DNA of 64,000 bases, from the NCBI RefSeq assembly GCF_003990645.1, contig NZ_RYZK01000001.1:310001-374000 (forward strand). The letters run 5' to 3'. This document shows, piece after piece, positions 1 through 8,497 of the stretch. Within the stretch, counting starts at the first letter, position 1. Each line of letters begins with the position of its first letter. The DNA comes from Shimia sediminis. Its GTDB lineage: Bacteria; Pseudomonadota; Alphaproteobacteria; Rhodobacterales; Rhodobacteraceae. Position numbers and translations under genes: made by a program. The notes below the pieces were generated by a model. The model saw only the letters and a list, made by a program, of their open reading frames with translations. It was not told where the DNA came from and did no database searches.

Positions 1-771
1 GTGCGCGCCCTGGAAGACGCGGTTGAGGTGACATTGTTCGAGCGCGGGCCGGGTGGTACGCGCCTGTCCGAAGCCGGGGTGCAGCTGCGGCCACATGCAG
101 AACAGCTCTTGGGGCAATGGGCGCAGGTGCGCGCGGGCCTGGGGCGCCAGTTTGCCGGGCGGATTGCGTTGCGATTGGGGTGCCAGTTGTCGATCTGGGA
201 CGGGCTGTTGGTGGATCTGACGATTTGGGCCGAGGAAACCTTGGACAAGCTGCCGCTGTCGCTGAATTTTGACCACGACAGCAACGCCCTGGACATGGTG
301 CGGGACGGAGCAGTTGACCTGGTCATCACAGGAGAACGCCCGGCGGGGCAGAGATTGGAATGCGTGGAGTTGCCGCCAGAGCAGATGGCACTGATGGCGT
401 CGCACCCCTGTTCGATCAAAGATGCGGAACTGCCGCTATTTCTGAACCTGCAGTTGGGGCCGGAATATGATGCGGCGGTCCGGGAACAGTTGGGGGACCG
501 ATCCGGTCACTTGTTTCTGGGCAATGCCTTGATGGCCTTGAGGTATATGGGTCGGCGGGGTGGAATGACCTTTGTTCCAACACGCATGTCACATGAGTTG
601 CACGCTGTAAGTCACTCAGACAATTTTGAAATTCCCAGATTTGCCGTGTACAATCCGAACGGGCCGTCGGCGGATTTGGTGAAACAGGTTGTTCCGGGAT
701 TGAAGGAGCTGACAAAAGAAAAAGGGACACCGCAGGGCGTCCCTTATCCGTTCGAGGGTGATGGTTCTTAG
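1..771 (+). CDS. LysR-family transcriptional regulator (5' end outside window)
   Basis: The frame is open from the first base to a TAG at 769-771, so the true start lies upstream. The first 37 residues match the second half of a LysR winged helix (LE, LFER, G-G-x-RLSEAG, then the linker helix), and the rest is a LysR effector-binding domain with the usual alternating strands (for example DLVITGERP around residue 105). Only the DNA-recognition part is missing. It is convergent with the iron-binding protein gene and their stop codons overlap by a few bases. The effector cannot be read from the sequence. The end of the coding region doubles as the neighbour's terminator. Confidence 0.85.
   Translation: MRALEDAVEVTLFERGPGGTRLSEAGVQLRPHAEQLLGQWAQVRAGLGRQFAGRIALRLGCQLSIWDGLLVDLTIWAEETLDKLPLSLNFDHDSNALDMVRDGAVDLVITGERPAGQRLECVELPPEQMALMASHPCSIKDAELPLFLNLQLGPEYDAAVREQLGDRSGHLFLGNALMALRYMGRRGGMTFVPTRMSHELHAVSHSDNFEIPRFAVYNPNGPSADLVKQVVPGLKELTKEKGTPQGVPYPFEGDGS
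712..745 (-). terminator. Rho-independent terminator of the iron-binding protein gene, inside the LysR coding end
   Basis: On the minus strand a perfect 7-bp stem (AAGGGAC at 745-739 paired with GTCCCTT at 728-722, 10-nt loop) is followed directly by a T-rich run with one interrupting C. It lies 23 bases past the stop of the iron-binding protein gene and within the last codons of the convergent LysR gene. Confidence 0.75.
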
Positions 772-1781
772 CCGTCGAAGTCGACCTGTTCGGTGATTTT
801 CAGAGCGGTTGAGCGGTGACCTGCTAGAGTCATCAGGTTCACATCATCCGCAGCGAACTCACCCCAACCCTGAACCAGTGGATCAGCATTGGTGCCAGGC
901 GCGATAGGATACTCAAAGTTGGCTTTGGCGTAGATTTCCTGGGCTGCGGGCGAGGTCAGGAACTCCATCATCTTAAGAGCATTGTCGGCATTGGGAGCGT
1001 GTTTTGCCATGGCGATACCCGAAATGTTCACGTGGGTGCCCGCACCTTCAAAGGTTGGGAAGAGAACATTGACACTTTCGGCCCATGCTTTTTGTTCCTC
1101 GTCGCTGAGCATCTTGCCCATGTAATAGGTGTTGCCGATCGCAATGTCGCATTCACCCGCCCAGATCGCCTTCACTTGCGCGCGGTCGTTGCCTTGGGGC
1201 TTGCGTGCGAGGTTGGCCTTGACGCCTTCGAGCCATGCCTTGGCACCTTCTTCACCATGGTGGTGAATGACAGCCGAGGTCAGGGCGACGTTATAGGCGT
1301 TGGTGCCGGAACGGGTGCAGATGCGGCCTTTCCACTTGGGGTCGGCCAGATCTTCGTAGGTGGTGACCTCACCCTCGGCGACGCGATCCTTGGAGGCATA
1401 GACGATCCGTGCGCGGGTGGTCAGGCCATACCAATGGTTTTCCGGGTCACGATAGATTCCGGGCACGTTTGTGTTCAGCGTGTCACTGGATACCGGCTGG
1501 GTGAGGCCGGCGTTTACAACACTTGCAAGGCGCGAGATGTCGACGGTCAGCACGAGATCAGCGGGTGAGCGTTTGCCCTCGGCCTGCATGCGTTCGATCA
1601 TACCCTTTTTGAGGTAGGCGACGTTCACCTTGATGCCGGTCTCGGCAGTGAAGGCGTCGGTCAGCGGCTTGATCAGCTCGGGCTGGCGGTAGGAATAGAT
1701 GTTGACCTCATCAGCCATCGCTGGAGTGGCGACCGCGAGGGCGGTGACGGCAAAGGCGGCGGATTTCAGGTGGGCGATCAT
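768..1781 (-). CDS. Fe(3+) ABC transporter periplasmic substrate-binding protein (FutA/FbpA type)
   Basis: 337 residues from the ATG at 1781, chosen over an upstream TTG because GAGAG sits just upstream and the protein then starts with a clean signal peptide (Met-Ile-Ala-His-Leu-Lys, hydrophobic stretch, cut after ATPAMA at residue 23). The mature part is a type-II periplasmic binding protein starting VNIYSYR. The paired tyrosines at 219-220 (GNTYYMGKM) are the iron ligands known from FbpA/FutA proteins. No permease or ATPase gene is adjacent on this side, so the rest of the transporter lies elsewhere. A promoter with an operator-like palindrome lies directly upstream, which fits iron-dependent repression. 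Exact substrate (free Fe3+ or chelate) is inferred from the family. Confidence 0.9.
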   Translation of the reverse strand: MIAHLKSAAFAVTALAVATPAMADEVNIYSYRQPELIKPLTDAFTAETGIKVNVAYLKKGMIERMQAEGKRSPADLVLTVDISRLASVVNAGLTQPVSSDTLNTNVPGIYRDPENHWYGLTTRARIVYASKDRVAEGEVTTYEDLADPKWKGRICTRSGTNAYNVALTSAVIHHHGEEGAKAWLEGVKANLARKPQGNDRAQVKAIWAGECDIAIGNTYYMGKMLSDEEQKAWAESVNVLFPTFEGAGTHVNISGIAMAKHAPNADNALKMMEFLTSPAAQEIYAKANFEYPIAPGTNADPLVQGWGEFAADDVNLMTLAGHRSTALKITEQVDFDG

Positions 1782-1817
1782 GCGACTCACTCTCAATTGC
1801 GTTTCTCTCTGAGACCG

Positions 1818-1846
1818 GAATTACCCGACCAAATTAGTCGGGTCAA
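1818..1846 (-). promoter_or_regulatory. Promoter with IscR / Iron-Rhodo-box-like operator for the iron-binding protein gene
   Basis: On the minus strand TTGACC (1846-1841), a 17-base spacer and TAATTC (1823-1818) form a sigma70-like promoter about 37 bases upstream of the start codon. The spacer is filled by a 21-base palindrome with a single mismatched pair, centred at 1833 (arms ACCCGAC and GTCGGGT, 1823-1829 and 1837-1843). The core GACTAATTTGGTC resembles IscR-type sites and the Iron-Rhodo-box proposed for Rhodobacterales. Promoter and palindrome are seen; the regulator is inferred. Confidence 0.65.
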
Positions 1847-1934
1847 TACCTGAATAAAGTAGTTGGGTATTTGATCTGAGTCAAAAAACGCCGACACAGA
1901 AGGTGCAGTTCGAAAACCCTGCGCCGCGCGGGAT

Positions 1935-2363
1935 TTATTCTGCGTCCTTCTGTTCAACCAAACATGCCTCGAGAGCGGCACGCACATCATCAGGCCAGGG
2001 CATTGAGGTGTGTTTGTCGAGGTCTGATGCTGCGAGCACCTGCGTTGAGGACCAGCGCTTTTGTCCGTTGCAACTGATATCGTGGTGCACGGTGACCGAA
2101 GAGCGTCCAACCTTTTGTATGGTGACTTCGAATTCCAGTTCTTCACCAAAGAATGAGGGGCTGGAGAAGTCGGTTGTGATGTGTACGGTTGGTGTGCCCC
2201 AGCGTTCTTCCCAGATGATTTTGTGCCAAGGATACCCGAGACGTAGCCAGAACTCTTCGTTCACGCCGTTCAGGATGTTGAGGTAGGCGGGGTAGTAGGC
2301 GGTGCCGGAGATGTCGCAATCTCCAAATGCGAGTATCCGTTTGGTTTTGAACGGAACATCCAT
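1935..2363 (-). CDS. Acyl-CoA thioesterase, 4-hydroxybenzoyl-CoA thioesterase (YbgC/FcbJ-like) family
   Basis: 142 residues, the normal size of a single hot-dog domain. The N-terminal FGDCDISGTAYYPAYLNILN matches the YbgC/4HBT signature in which the first Asp of DCD is catalytic and the helix after YYP carries the CoA site. Such enzymes hydrolyse short acyl-CoA or aromatic acyl-CoA esters in the cytoplasm. It lies between the iron-binding protein and mazG on the same strand, 31 bases after mazG, so co-transcription with mazG is possible. The substrate cannot be inferred. Confidence 0.8.
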   Translation of the reverse strand: MDVPFKTKRILAFGDCDISGTAYYPAYLNILNGVNEEFWLRLGYPWHKIIWEERWGTPTVHITTDFSSPSFFGEELEFEVTIQKVGRSSVTVHHDISCNGQKRWSSTQVLAASDLDKHTSMPWPDDVRAALEACLVEQKDAE

Positions 2364-2394
2364 GATAAACCCTTTCTTTGTAGTGCTTTGCGTG

Positions 2395-3219
2395 TCACTT
2401 CTGACGTAATTTTTCTTCCTGCTTCACGGCATCCCACAGCGCGTCCATTTCCGCGAGATCGCTGTCTTCGGGGCGTTTGCCTACGGCTGCGAGTTTGGCC
2501 TCGACCGCTTCAAACCGGCGCACAAACTTGGCGTTGGTGGCGCGCAGGGCGGCTTCGGGTTCGATGTTGAGGTGCCGTGCGAGGTTGGCAATCACAAACA
2601 GCATGTCGCCAAATTCTTCTTCGATCTCTTGTTGTCCCATCGTGTCGCGGGCCTCGGCCAGTTCTCCGGCCTCTTCCACGATCTTGTCGACAACCTGAGA
2701 GATGTCGGGCCAGTCAAAGCCCACGCGGGCCGCGCGTTTTTGCAGTTTCACGGCGCGCAAGAGCGCCGGCAAGCCCAGCGCCACACCGTCAAGCGCGCCA
2801 CTCAGCGCCTTGCCAGCGCGTTCGGCAGCCTTGACGGTTTCCCAATCGCGGGTCTGCTGTTCGGCCGATTTGTCCCGACTTTCATCACCAAAGACATGCG
2901 GGTGACGGGCGACCATCTTGTCCGACATGGTGTCGGCAACCTCGTCAAAGGTAAAAAGCCCGAACTCACTGGCCATCTGGGCATGAAAGACGGATTGGAA
3001 CAAGAGGTCGCCCAACTCGCCTTTGAGTTCATCCCACGCCTCGCGCTCAATGGCATCAGCGACCTCATAAGCCTCTTCGATGGTGTAGGGCGCGATGGTT
3101 GAGAAATCCTGTTCGATATCCCAGGGGCAGCCGTTTTCCGGATCACGAAGGCGGCGCATGATCTCGATCAGGCGGGGCATGCCGCCATTTGGGTTTAGGA
3201 TCAGCGGGTCTTCGGCCAT
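2395..3219 (-). CDS. mazG: Nucleoside triphosphate pyrophosphohydrolase MazG
   Basis: 274 residues from the ATG at 3219, preceded by GAGAG; the longer frame upstream has no signal. Two MazG domains are visible. The first begins RLIEIMRRLRDPENGCPWD and has the metal-binding helix EEAYEVADAIE followed by ELGDLLFQSVFHA. The second has EEAGELAEARD and EIEEEFGDMLFVIANLARHL. The enzyme hydrolyses noncanonical or excess NTPs to NMP plus pyrophosphate. It is divergent from the M20 amidohydrolase with 64 bases between start codons, which must hold both promoters. Confidence 0.93.
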   Translation of the reverse strand: MAEDPLILNPNGGMPRLIEIMRRLRDPENGCPWDIEQDFSTIAPYTIEEAYEVADAIEREAWDELKGELGDLLFQSVFHAQMASEFGLFTFDEVADTMSDKMVARHPHVFGDESRDKSAEQQTRDWETVKAAERAGKALSGALDGVALGLPALLRAVKLQKRAARVGFDWPDISQVVDKIVEEAGELAEARDTMGQQEIEEEFGDMLFVIANLARHLNIEPEAALRATNAKFVRRFEAVEAKLAAVGKRPEDSDLAEMDALWDAVKQEEKLRQK

Positions 3220-3283
3220 TGCAACTCTCTCAACTCCAGTGTTCAGTTGCATATCAGATGAACCTTTGACCGGAGTCCAGCCC

Positions 3284-4444
3284 ATGCCCGTGGTGAACCG
3301 CATTGCTGCTTATGCAGACGAGATGAAATCCTGGCGTCGCCATCTGCACGCCAACCCGGAGATCGAGTTTGACTGCCATAAGACGGCGGCGTTTGTTGTG
3401 GAGCGGCTGCGCGAATTTGGCATCGATGAAATCCACGAAGGGATTGCGACAAGTGGCGTGGTCGCGATCATCAACGGCAAAGGTGAGGGCGGCACGATTG
3501 GTCTGCGCGCCGATATGGATGCGCTGCCGATGCCAGAGATGACGGGTCTGGAGTATGCCTCGACCGTGGAGGGTGCGATGCATGCCTGTGGGCATGACGG
3601 GCATACGACGATGCTGTTGGGTGCGGCCAAGTACCTGGCCGAGACACGGAATTTCTCGGGGCGCGTCGCGCTGATTTTTCAGCCGGCGGAAGAGGGTGGC
3701 GGCGGTGCCGGGGTCATGGTGCAAGAGGGTATTCTGGATCGGTTCGACGTGGACCAGGTCTATGCGTTGCACAATATTCCTGAGATCGAAGTTGGGTATT
3801 TCTATTCAACGCCGGGGCCGATCATGGCAGCAGTGGACGAGTTCCACATTGATATTCAGGGCAAAGGCGGGCACGGTGCCTATCCGCAGGACACCGCCGA
3901 TCCGGTTGTTGCGGCGCTGGCGATTGGCAACGCGCTGCAGACCATCATCAGCCGCAACCACGACACGCGCAGCGAGGCGGTTGTTTCACTGACCCAGATC
4001 CACACCGGATCAACCGACAACGTGATTCCCGACACGGCCTATCTGAATGGCACGGTGCGCACCTTTGACAAGGCGGTGCAGGCCATGATCATCCGGCGTA
4101 TGGAGGCCATCGTGGCCGGCCAATCGGCGGCGTATGACGTTGAGGCCGTGCTGCGCTATGAAAAGGGGTATCCGGCAACCGTCAACCATGCCGACAAGGT
4201 TGAGTTTGCAGCGGAAGTCGCCCGTGAGGTGTCCGGAGACGAGGCGGTGAACGCCAATACTGGCATGGAAATGGGGGCCGAGGATTTTGCCTATATGCTC
4301 GAAGAACGGCCCGGTGCCTATTTTTTCCTGGGGCAGGGCGACGGGCCTATGGTGCACCATCCAAAGTATGACTTTAACGATGAGATTTCGCCCATAGGCG
4401 CGTCCTTTTTTGCGCGTTTGGTGGAAAAGGCACAGCCGATTTAG
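3284..4444 (+). CDS. M20-family amidohydrolase (hippurate / N-acyl-amino-acid hydrolase type)
   Basis: 386 residues from the ATG at 3284, which has GGAG 8 bases upstream; the frame is open further upstream only as the antisense of mazG. M20D metal-site motifs are present: GLRADMDALPM, HACGHDGHTTMLLGAA with the metal Cys and His residues, and FQPAEEGGGGA with the catalytic glutamates. The dimerisation lid follows (KGGHGAYP). These cytoplasmic enzymes cleave N-acyl groups from amino acids or related amides using two divalent metals. It lies 81 bases upstream of agmatinase on the same strand, which might suggest work on nitrogenous small molecules, but that link is inference. Confidence 0.88.
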   Translation: MPVVNRIAAYADEMKSWRRHLHANPEIEFDCHKTAAFVVERLREFGIDEIHEGIATSGVVAIINGKGEGGTIGLRADMDALPMPEMTGLEYASTVEGAMHACGHDGHTTMLLGAAKYLAETRNFSGRVALIFQPAEEGGGGAGVMVQEGILDRFDVDQVYALHNIPEIEVGYFYSTPGPIMAAVDEFHIDIQGKGGHGAYPQDTADPVVAALAIGNALQTIISRNHDTRSEAVVSLTQIHTGSTDNVIPDTAYLNGTVRTFDKAVQAMIIRRMEAIVAGQSAAYDVEAVLRYEKGYPATVNHADKVEFAAEVAREVSGDEAVNANTGMEMGAEDFAYMLEERPGAYFFLGQGDGPMVHHPKYDFNDEISPIGASFFARLVEKAQPI

Positions 4445-4464
4445 CGTGGTGTCGTAATCAAATC

Positions 4465-4505
4465 TTGACCTTTGGCCCACTGCCTGTAGAAATTTGATCA
4501 AATTT
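4465..4505 (+). promoter_or_regulatory. Candidate promoter and 16-bp palindrome ahead of agmatinase
   Basis: TTGACC at 4465-4470, a 16-base spacer and TAGAAA form a possible promoter. A perfect 16-bp palindrome AAATTTGATCAAATTT lies at 4490-4505, overlapping the -10 region and ending about 20 bases before the start codon. Its position suits repressor binding; the cognate factor is unknown. Confidence 0.4.
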
Positions 4506-4525
4506 TTAGGCGAGGAGCTGAAGAG

Positions 4526-5491
4526 ATGGCGCTGGAAGATTCCAAGACTTATGTAGACGAAGCGTTTACCCGCAAAGATATCAGAGGCTGCTCGTTCGAG
4601 AATACGTTTGGCGGGGCCACGTCTTTCCTGCGGCGGCGTTACACCAAAGACCTGACCGGCGTGGATATCGCCGTGACGGGCGTGCCCTTTGATCAGGCGG
4701 TGACCAATCGGCCCGGTACGCGGCTGGGGCCACGGGCCATTCGAGAGGCATCGGCGCTGCAATCGCCTGACGCGCCTTATGGTTGGGATTTCAACGTGTT
4801 GGACGAGGTCTCAATTGTGGACTATGGCGATGTTGCCTTTGACTACGCCAAGGTCAGCGAGTTTCCGGATACGCTGACCAACCATATTCGGACGATCCTG
4901 AACGCGGGCGCTGCGAGTATCACATTGGGTGGGGATCACTATATCTCGTTCCCGATTCTGAAGGCCTATGCCGAGAAGTACGGGCCGATCTCGCTCTTGC
5001 AGTTTGACGCGCATTCGGACACCTGGGCCGATGACGACATGGACCGCATCGATCACGGCACCATGTTCTACAAGGCCGTAAAGATGGGCATCGTGGACCC
5101 GAAACGCTCGGTTCAGGTGGGTATTCGCACGACCAACGAGGACAATCTGGGTGTGCCGACCATTGACGCGCGCGAGGTGCACGAGACAGGGCCCGCCGCA
5201 GTGGTTAAGAAAATCAAATCCATCCTTGGGGATCATCCGACCTATGTCACTTTTGACATCGACTGCCTTGACCCTGCGTTTGCGCCGGGCACCGGCACGC
5301 CGGTTTGGGGGGGGCTGACCTCGGGGCAGGCATCTATCATTCTACGTGATTTGGCAGGCATCAACATGGTGGGCGGCGATGTGGTCGAAGTCTCGCCCCC
5401 GTTTGATACCACTGGCGCCACTGCAATTGCCGGGGCACATGTCGCAACAGAATTGCTGTCGATCTGGGGCTCGCGTCACAGGGGCAGATAA
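4526..5491 (+). CDS. speB: Agmatinase / arginase-family ureohydrolase
   Basis: 321 residues with a GGAG-type ribosome site upstream. All manganese ligands of the ureohydrolase family are present: GGDHY (His138), FDAHSDTW (Asp161, His163, Asp165) and FDIDCLDPAF (Asp244, Asp246), followed by the family signature APGTGTPVWGGLT. Length and motifs fit agmatinase, which converts agmatine to putrescine and urea in polyamine synthesis. Family relatives also act on guanidinobutyrate or other guanidino compounds, so the exact substrate is not fixed by sequence. It is preceded by its own candidate promoter and palindrome. Confidence 0.9.
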   Translation: MALEDSKTYVDEAFTRKDIRGCSFENTFGGATSFLRRRYTKDLTGVDIAVTGVPFDQAVTNRPGTRLGPRAIREASALQSPDAPYGWDFNVLDEVSIVDYGDVAFDYAKVSEFPDTLTNHIRTILNAGAASITLGGDHYISFPILKAYAEKYGPISLLQFDAHSDTWADDDMDRIDHGTMFYKAVKMGIVDPKRSVQVGIRTTNEDNLGVPTIDAREVHETGPAAVVKKIKSILGDHPTYVTFDIDCLDPAFAPGTGTPVWGGLTSGQASIILRDLAGINMVGGDVVEVSPPFDTTGATAIAGAHVATELLSIWGSRHRGR

Positions 5492-5634
5492 CTGTCTTTT
5501 CTGACAGTGGGTCTTGGTTTTGTCACGATAGAGCCGCTAAACTTGCCGTGAACTGCCTTGGAAATGGCAACGACCTGATGTCTGATGACGTCAGGCTGCG
5601 GCGCTTTGGCGTCGAATGTATTGAAGTATTCCGG

Positions 5635-5650
5635 TGACCAGTTCTGGTCA
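5635..5650. promoter_or_regulatory. Perfect 7+2+7 inverted repeat upstream of the DUF1499 gene
   Basis: TGACCAG-TT-CTGGTCA lies about 47 bases before the chosen DUF1499 start in the roughly 200-base gap after agmatinase. It looks like an operator half-site pair. The same gap holds a second weaker dyad (CCTGATGT ... ACGTCAGG near 5575-5595). No clear -35/-10 pair accompanies either. Confidence 0.3.
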
Positions 5651-5696
5651 TTGTGTCGTAGCCGCCCATATGTTTTTTATGAAAAGGTTCTTGCGC

Positions 5697-6101
5697 ATGA
5701 CCATTGTTTGGATCGCAGCCATCGCGTTTTTGGCGTGCCTGGCTTATGTCCGTCTCGCCCCCAGCGATCCTGCCGCCTGGCACGTTGAGCCACAAGTCAC
5801 TGGGGATAAGAACTTTTCCAATGGCGTTACACGTCGCGTCACGACCGGACCGGACGGTTTGCGACGCATTGACTCGGTCATCGGTGCAGAGCCGCGTACA
5901 CATGTCCTGGACGGTTCCGTTCTGCAGGGCATGATTACCTACGTCACACGCAGTCGTATGATGGGGTTTCCTGACTATACCACCATCTTGCTAAACGGGG
6001 ATGAGTTGCTGATTTTTGCCCGCTCACGTTTTGGACGGAAGGACTTTGGCGTCAATCGACAGCGTATCGAGCGCTGGATTGGTGCTTTGCCCGCCCATTG
6101 A
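5697..6101 (+). CDS. DUF1499 domain protein, membrane-anchored
   Basis: 134 residues from the ATG at 5697, which has AAAGG 9 bases upstream; in-frame ATGs at 5679 and 5670 are alternatives and would add a basic N-terminus. One hydrophobic segment (TIVWIAAIAFLACLAYVRLA) anchors the protein, followed by the DUF1499 body ending with QRIERWIGALPA, typical of the family. The function of DUF1499 proteins is unknown. The last 78 bases overlap the convergent small secreted-protein gene. Confidence 0.7.
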   Translation: MTIVWIAAIAFLACLAYVRLAPSDPAAWHVEPQVTGDKNFSNGVTRRVTTGPDGLRRIDSVIGAEPRTHVLDGSVLQGMITYVTRSRMMGFPDYTTILLNGDELLIFARSRFGRKDFGVNRQRIERWIGALPAH

Positions 6102-6341
6102 GGGGCCGAGGTCCGAAGATAGGCAGGCGGGCGCGATCTCGCGCCACATCGGTACGTTCAGCGACATCTGACATTGGGCCATGAAACTGCGCCCATCCAC
6201 GTGCATGCAAATCGTTTCGCCGACGTCAACGCGGCTGCCTTGCGTGTCCGTGCAATAGCAATCGATCACCTTGCCGTTCAGGTTGTAATCGGCAAGCGCG
6301 GGTTGGGCGACAACGGCCAGAAGGAGCATGAGCTTTTTCAT
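6024..6341 (-). CDS. Small secreted protein of unknown function
   Basis: 105 residues from the ATG at 6341. A signal peptide is clear (MKKLMLLLAVVAQPALA, cut before DYN). The mature protein has cysteine pairs (CYC, CMH, CQM, one later Cys) that suggest periplasmic disulfides, and no family I recognise. Its 3' end overlaps the DUF1499 gene tail to tail, and it is divergent from prfA with about 60 bases between the starts. Confidence 0.65.
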   Translation of the reverse strand: MKKLMLLLAVVAQPALADYNLNGKVIDCYCTDTQGSRVDVGETICMHVDGRSFMAQCQMSLNVPMWREIAPACLSSDLGPSMGGQSTNPALDTLSIDAKVLPSKT

Positions 6342-6402
6342 GGTATCAGTATACCGCAAAGCCCCCCCTTGACCAAGCCAGCCGATTGTCCCACTTACCC
6401 TT

Positions 6403-7458
6403 ATGGTTCCGATAGAACGATTAGAGCAGATCACCCAGCGCTTCGAATTTCTGGAAGCGCAGATGGCCGAGGGCACAGCGGGCAGCGATATTGCCGTGCT
6501 GGCCAAGGAATATGCCGACATGAAGCCCGTTGTAGAGCAGATTGTCGCGTATCGTCAGTTGCTTGCTGACCTCGAAGAGGCCGAGCTGATGCTGGGCGAT
6601 CCCGACATGAAGGAGTTGGCGGAAGAAGAGCTGCCGGTTCTGAAAGAGCAGCTGCCCGCGGCAGAGCACGCGCTTCAGCTGGCACTTTTGCCCAAGGACG
6701 CAGCGGATAAGCGACCCGCGATGGTGGAAATCCGCCCAGGTACAGGTGGGGATGAAGCAGCCCTTTTTGCTGGTGATCTTCTGCGCATGTACCAACGTTA
6801 CTCGGAAAGTCGAGGCTGGCGGTTTGAGATCATCGAAGAGCAGATGACAGAGTTGGGCGGCGTCAAAGAGGTTGTTGCCCATGTGAAGGGCGAAAACGTC
6901 TTTGCGCGACTAAAGTACGAATCCGGTGTGCATCGTGTGCAAAGGGTGCCAGAGACCGAAAGCGGCGGGCGTATTCACACCTCGGCAGCGACGGTGGCGG
7001 TGCTGCCGGAAGCAGAGGATGTCGACATTCAGATCGATGCCAATGACATCCGGATCGATACCATGCGCTCGTCCGGTGCCGGTGGGCAGCACGTCAACAC
7101 CACAGACTCGGCTGTGCGGATTACACATATTCCAAGTGGGATTGTGGTGACCTCGTCCGAGAAGTCGCAGCACCGTAACCGCGAGATAGCCATGCAGGTG
7201 CTGAAAACGCGGCTTTACGATATGGAACGACAAAGGATCGACAGCGAGCGATCCCAGGATCGTAAGTCGCAGGTGGGCTCGGGTGACCGGTCGGAGCGCA
7301 TCCGCACCTATAACTTCCCACAAGGTCGCATGACGGATCATCGGATCAACCTGACGCTCTACAAGCTGGATGCGGTGATGAATGGCGATCTGGACGAGAT
7401 TGTCGATGCGCTGACGGCGGACGATCAGGCACGGATGCTGGCGGAGATGCAGGGGTGA
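6403..7458 (+). CDS. prfA: Peptide chain release factor 1
   Basis: 351 residues. The class-I release factor marks are present: the GGQ tripeptide at 227-229 that triggers peptidyl-tRNA hydrolysis, and the PxT codon-recognition motif (PET, 183-185) that defines RF1 (UAA/UAG) rather than RF2. The N-terminal helical domain is of usual length. The stop codon overlaps the GTG start of prmC, whose product methylates the GGQ glutamine, so the pair is translationally coupled. Confidence 0.97.
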   Translation: MVPIERLEQITQRFEFLEAQMAEGTAGSDIAVLAKEYADMKPVVEQIVAYRQLLADLEEAELMLGDPDMKELAEEELPVLKEQLPAAEHALQLALLPKDAADKRPAMVEIRPGTGGDEAALFAGDLLRMYQRYSESRGWRFEIIEEQMTELGGVKEVVAHVKGENVFARLKYESGVHRVQRVPETESGGRIHTSAATVAVLPEAEDVDIQIDANDIRIDTMRSSGAGGQHVNTTDSAVRITHIPSGIVVTSSEKSQHRNREIAMQVLKTRLYDMERQRIDSERSQDRKSQVGSGDRSERIRTYNFPQGRMTDHRINLTLYKLDAVMNGDLDEIVDALTADDQARMLAEMQG

Positions 7459-8282
7459 ACGTCCAGGCGGCGCTGATGCTGGCAACGCAAATGCTGAAAG
7501 AGGCCGGGATCGACGGCGCACCCCGGGACGCGCGCAAGCTGATGGCGGCCAGCCTGGGCATTGATGCGGGACGTTTGACGCTGCATTCGCAGGATGTGTT
7601 GGAAGCCGGGTCTGAAGCGGCGTTCTTTGCATCCATTCAAGACCGGGTCGACCGAAAGCCGGTCTCGCACCTGCTTGGGTGGCGCGAGTTTTTTGGCCGC
7701 CGGTTTACCGTGACGCCTGACGTTCTGGACCCTCGGCCCGAAACAGAAACACTGATCGAGGCGGCGCTCGCGCATGAGTTTCGTGAGGTTTTGGACCTGG
7801 GAACCGGCTCTGGTTGCATCCTGCTGACCCTATTGGCAGAGCGACCGGAGGCCACGGGAGTCGGTGCAGATCTTTCTGGCGCTGCCTTGTCGGTTGCTGC
7901 GCAAAACGCCCGGGACTTGGGGGTGGACGCACGCTGCGAGTTGGTTGAAAGCGACTGGTTCAAATCCGTGGAAGGTCAGTTTGATCTGATTGTGTCCAAC
8001 CCGCCCTACATTGCGCTTGAGGAAATGGCAGGACTGGCGCCTGAGGTGAAATACGAACCCCGTATGGCGCTGACCGACGAAGGCGATGGGCTGACGGCCT
8101 ATCGCGCCCTGGCTGGAAATGCGCGCGATTATCTGAAACCGGGTGGTCATTTCCTCGTCGAAATCGGGTGGAGACAAGGGCCGGATGTCGCGGCTTTGTT
8201 TGAAGCAGCCGGGCTGACCGGGGTCGTGACACTGACAGATCTCGATGGGCGTGATCGTGTGGTGATGGGGCAGAATCCCTGA
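7455..8282 (+). CDS. prmC: Peptide chain release factor N5-glutamine methyltransferase
   Basis: 275 residues from a GTG that overlaps the prfA stop (GTGA). The SAM-binding loop [11 protein letters not shown] (114-124) and the catalytic NPPY (182-185) are intact, after an N-terminal helical domain that recognises the release factor. PrmC methylates the Gln of the GGQ motif in RF1 and RF2. The order prfA-prmC is conserved across bacteria and supports the call. Confidence 0.96.
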   Translation: MNVQAALMLATQMLKEAGIDGAPRDARKLMAASLGIDAGRLTLHSQDVLEAGSEAAFFASIQDRVDRKPVSHLLGWREFFGRRFTVTPDVLDPRPETETLIEAALAHEFREVLDLGTGSGCILLTLLAERPEATGVGADLSGAALSVAAQNARDLGVDARCELVESDWFKSVEGQFDLIVSNPPYIALEEMAGLAPEVKYEPRMALTDEGDGLTAYRALAGNARDYLKPGGHFLVEIGWRQGPDVAALFEAAGLTGVVTLTDLDGRDRVVMGQNP

Positions 8283-8497
8283 GATGCGGCGAAAAAACCA
8301 CATCTTGTGGAGGGTTTTAATCGAATACCCCTTGTGCCCGCGCGGCAACCGATTTACTCAAGAGGTGTCCGGACGGTGATGCCCTAGCGCGGCTCCCCGG
8401 ACGCCAAGCCCAAAAGTCGAAACTCGGTCATTCAGAGCGCAAGAGGCGTGAAACGGGTTTTAAGACATCGAATTGGACCAAGGCTGGACCAGAATAC

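Noticed and set aside
1993-2149. Open frames opposite the thioesterase gene
   Set aside because: Low-complexity antisense translations with no ribosome site; the thioesterase explains the region.
5492-5520. Terminator after agmatinase (CTGTC...GACAG)
   Set aside because: Only five base pairs and no proper T-run.
8283-8497. Riboswitch-like leader before the DUF4167 gene
   Set aside because: GTCCGG/CCGGAC dyads exist but no consensus riboswitch core or terminator could be matched.
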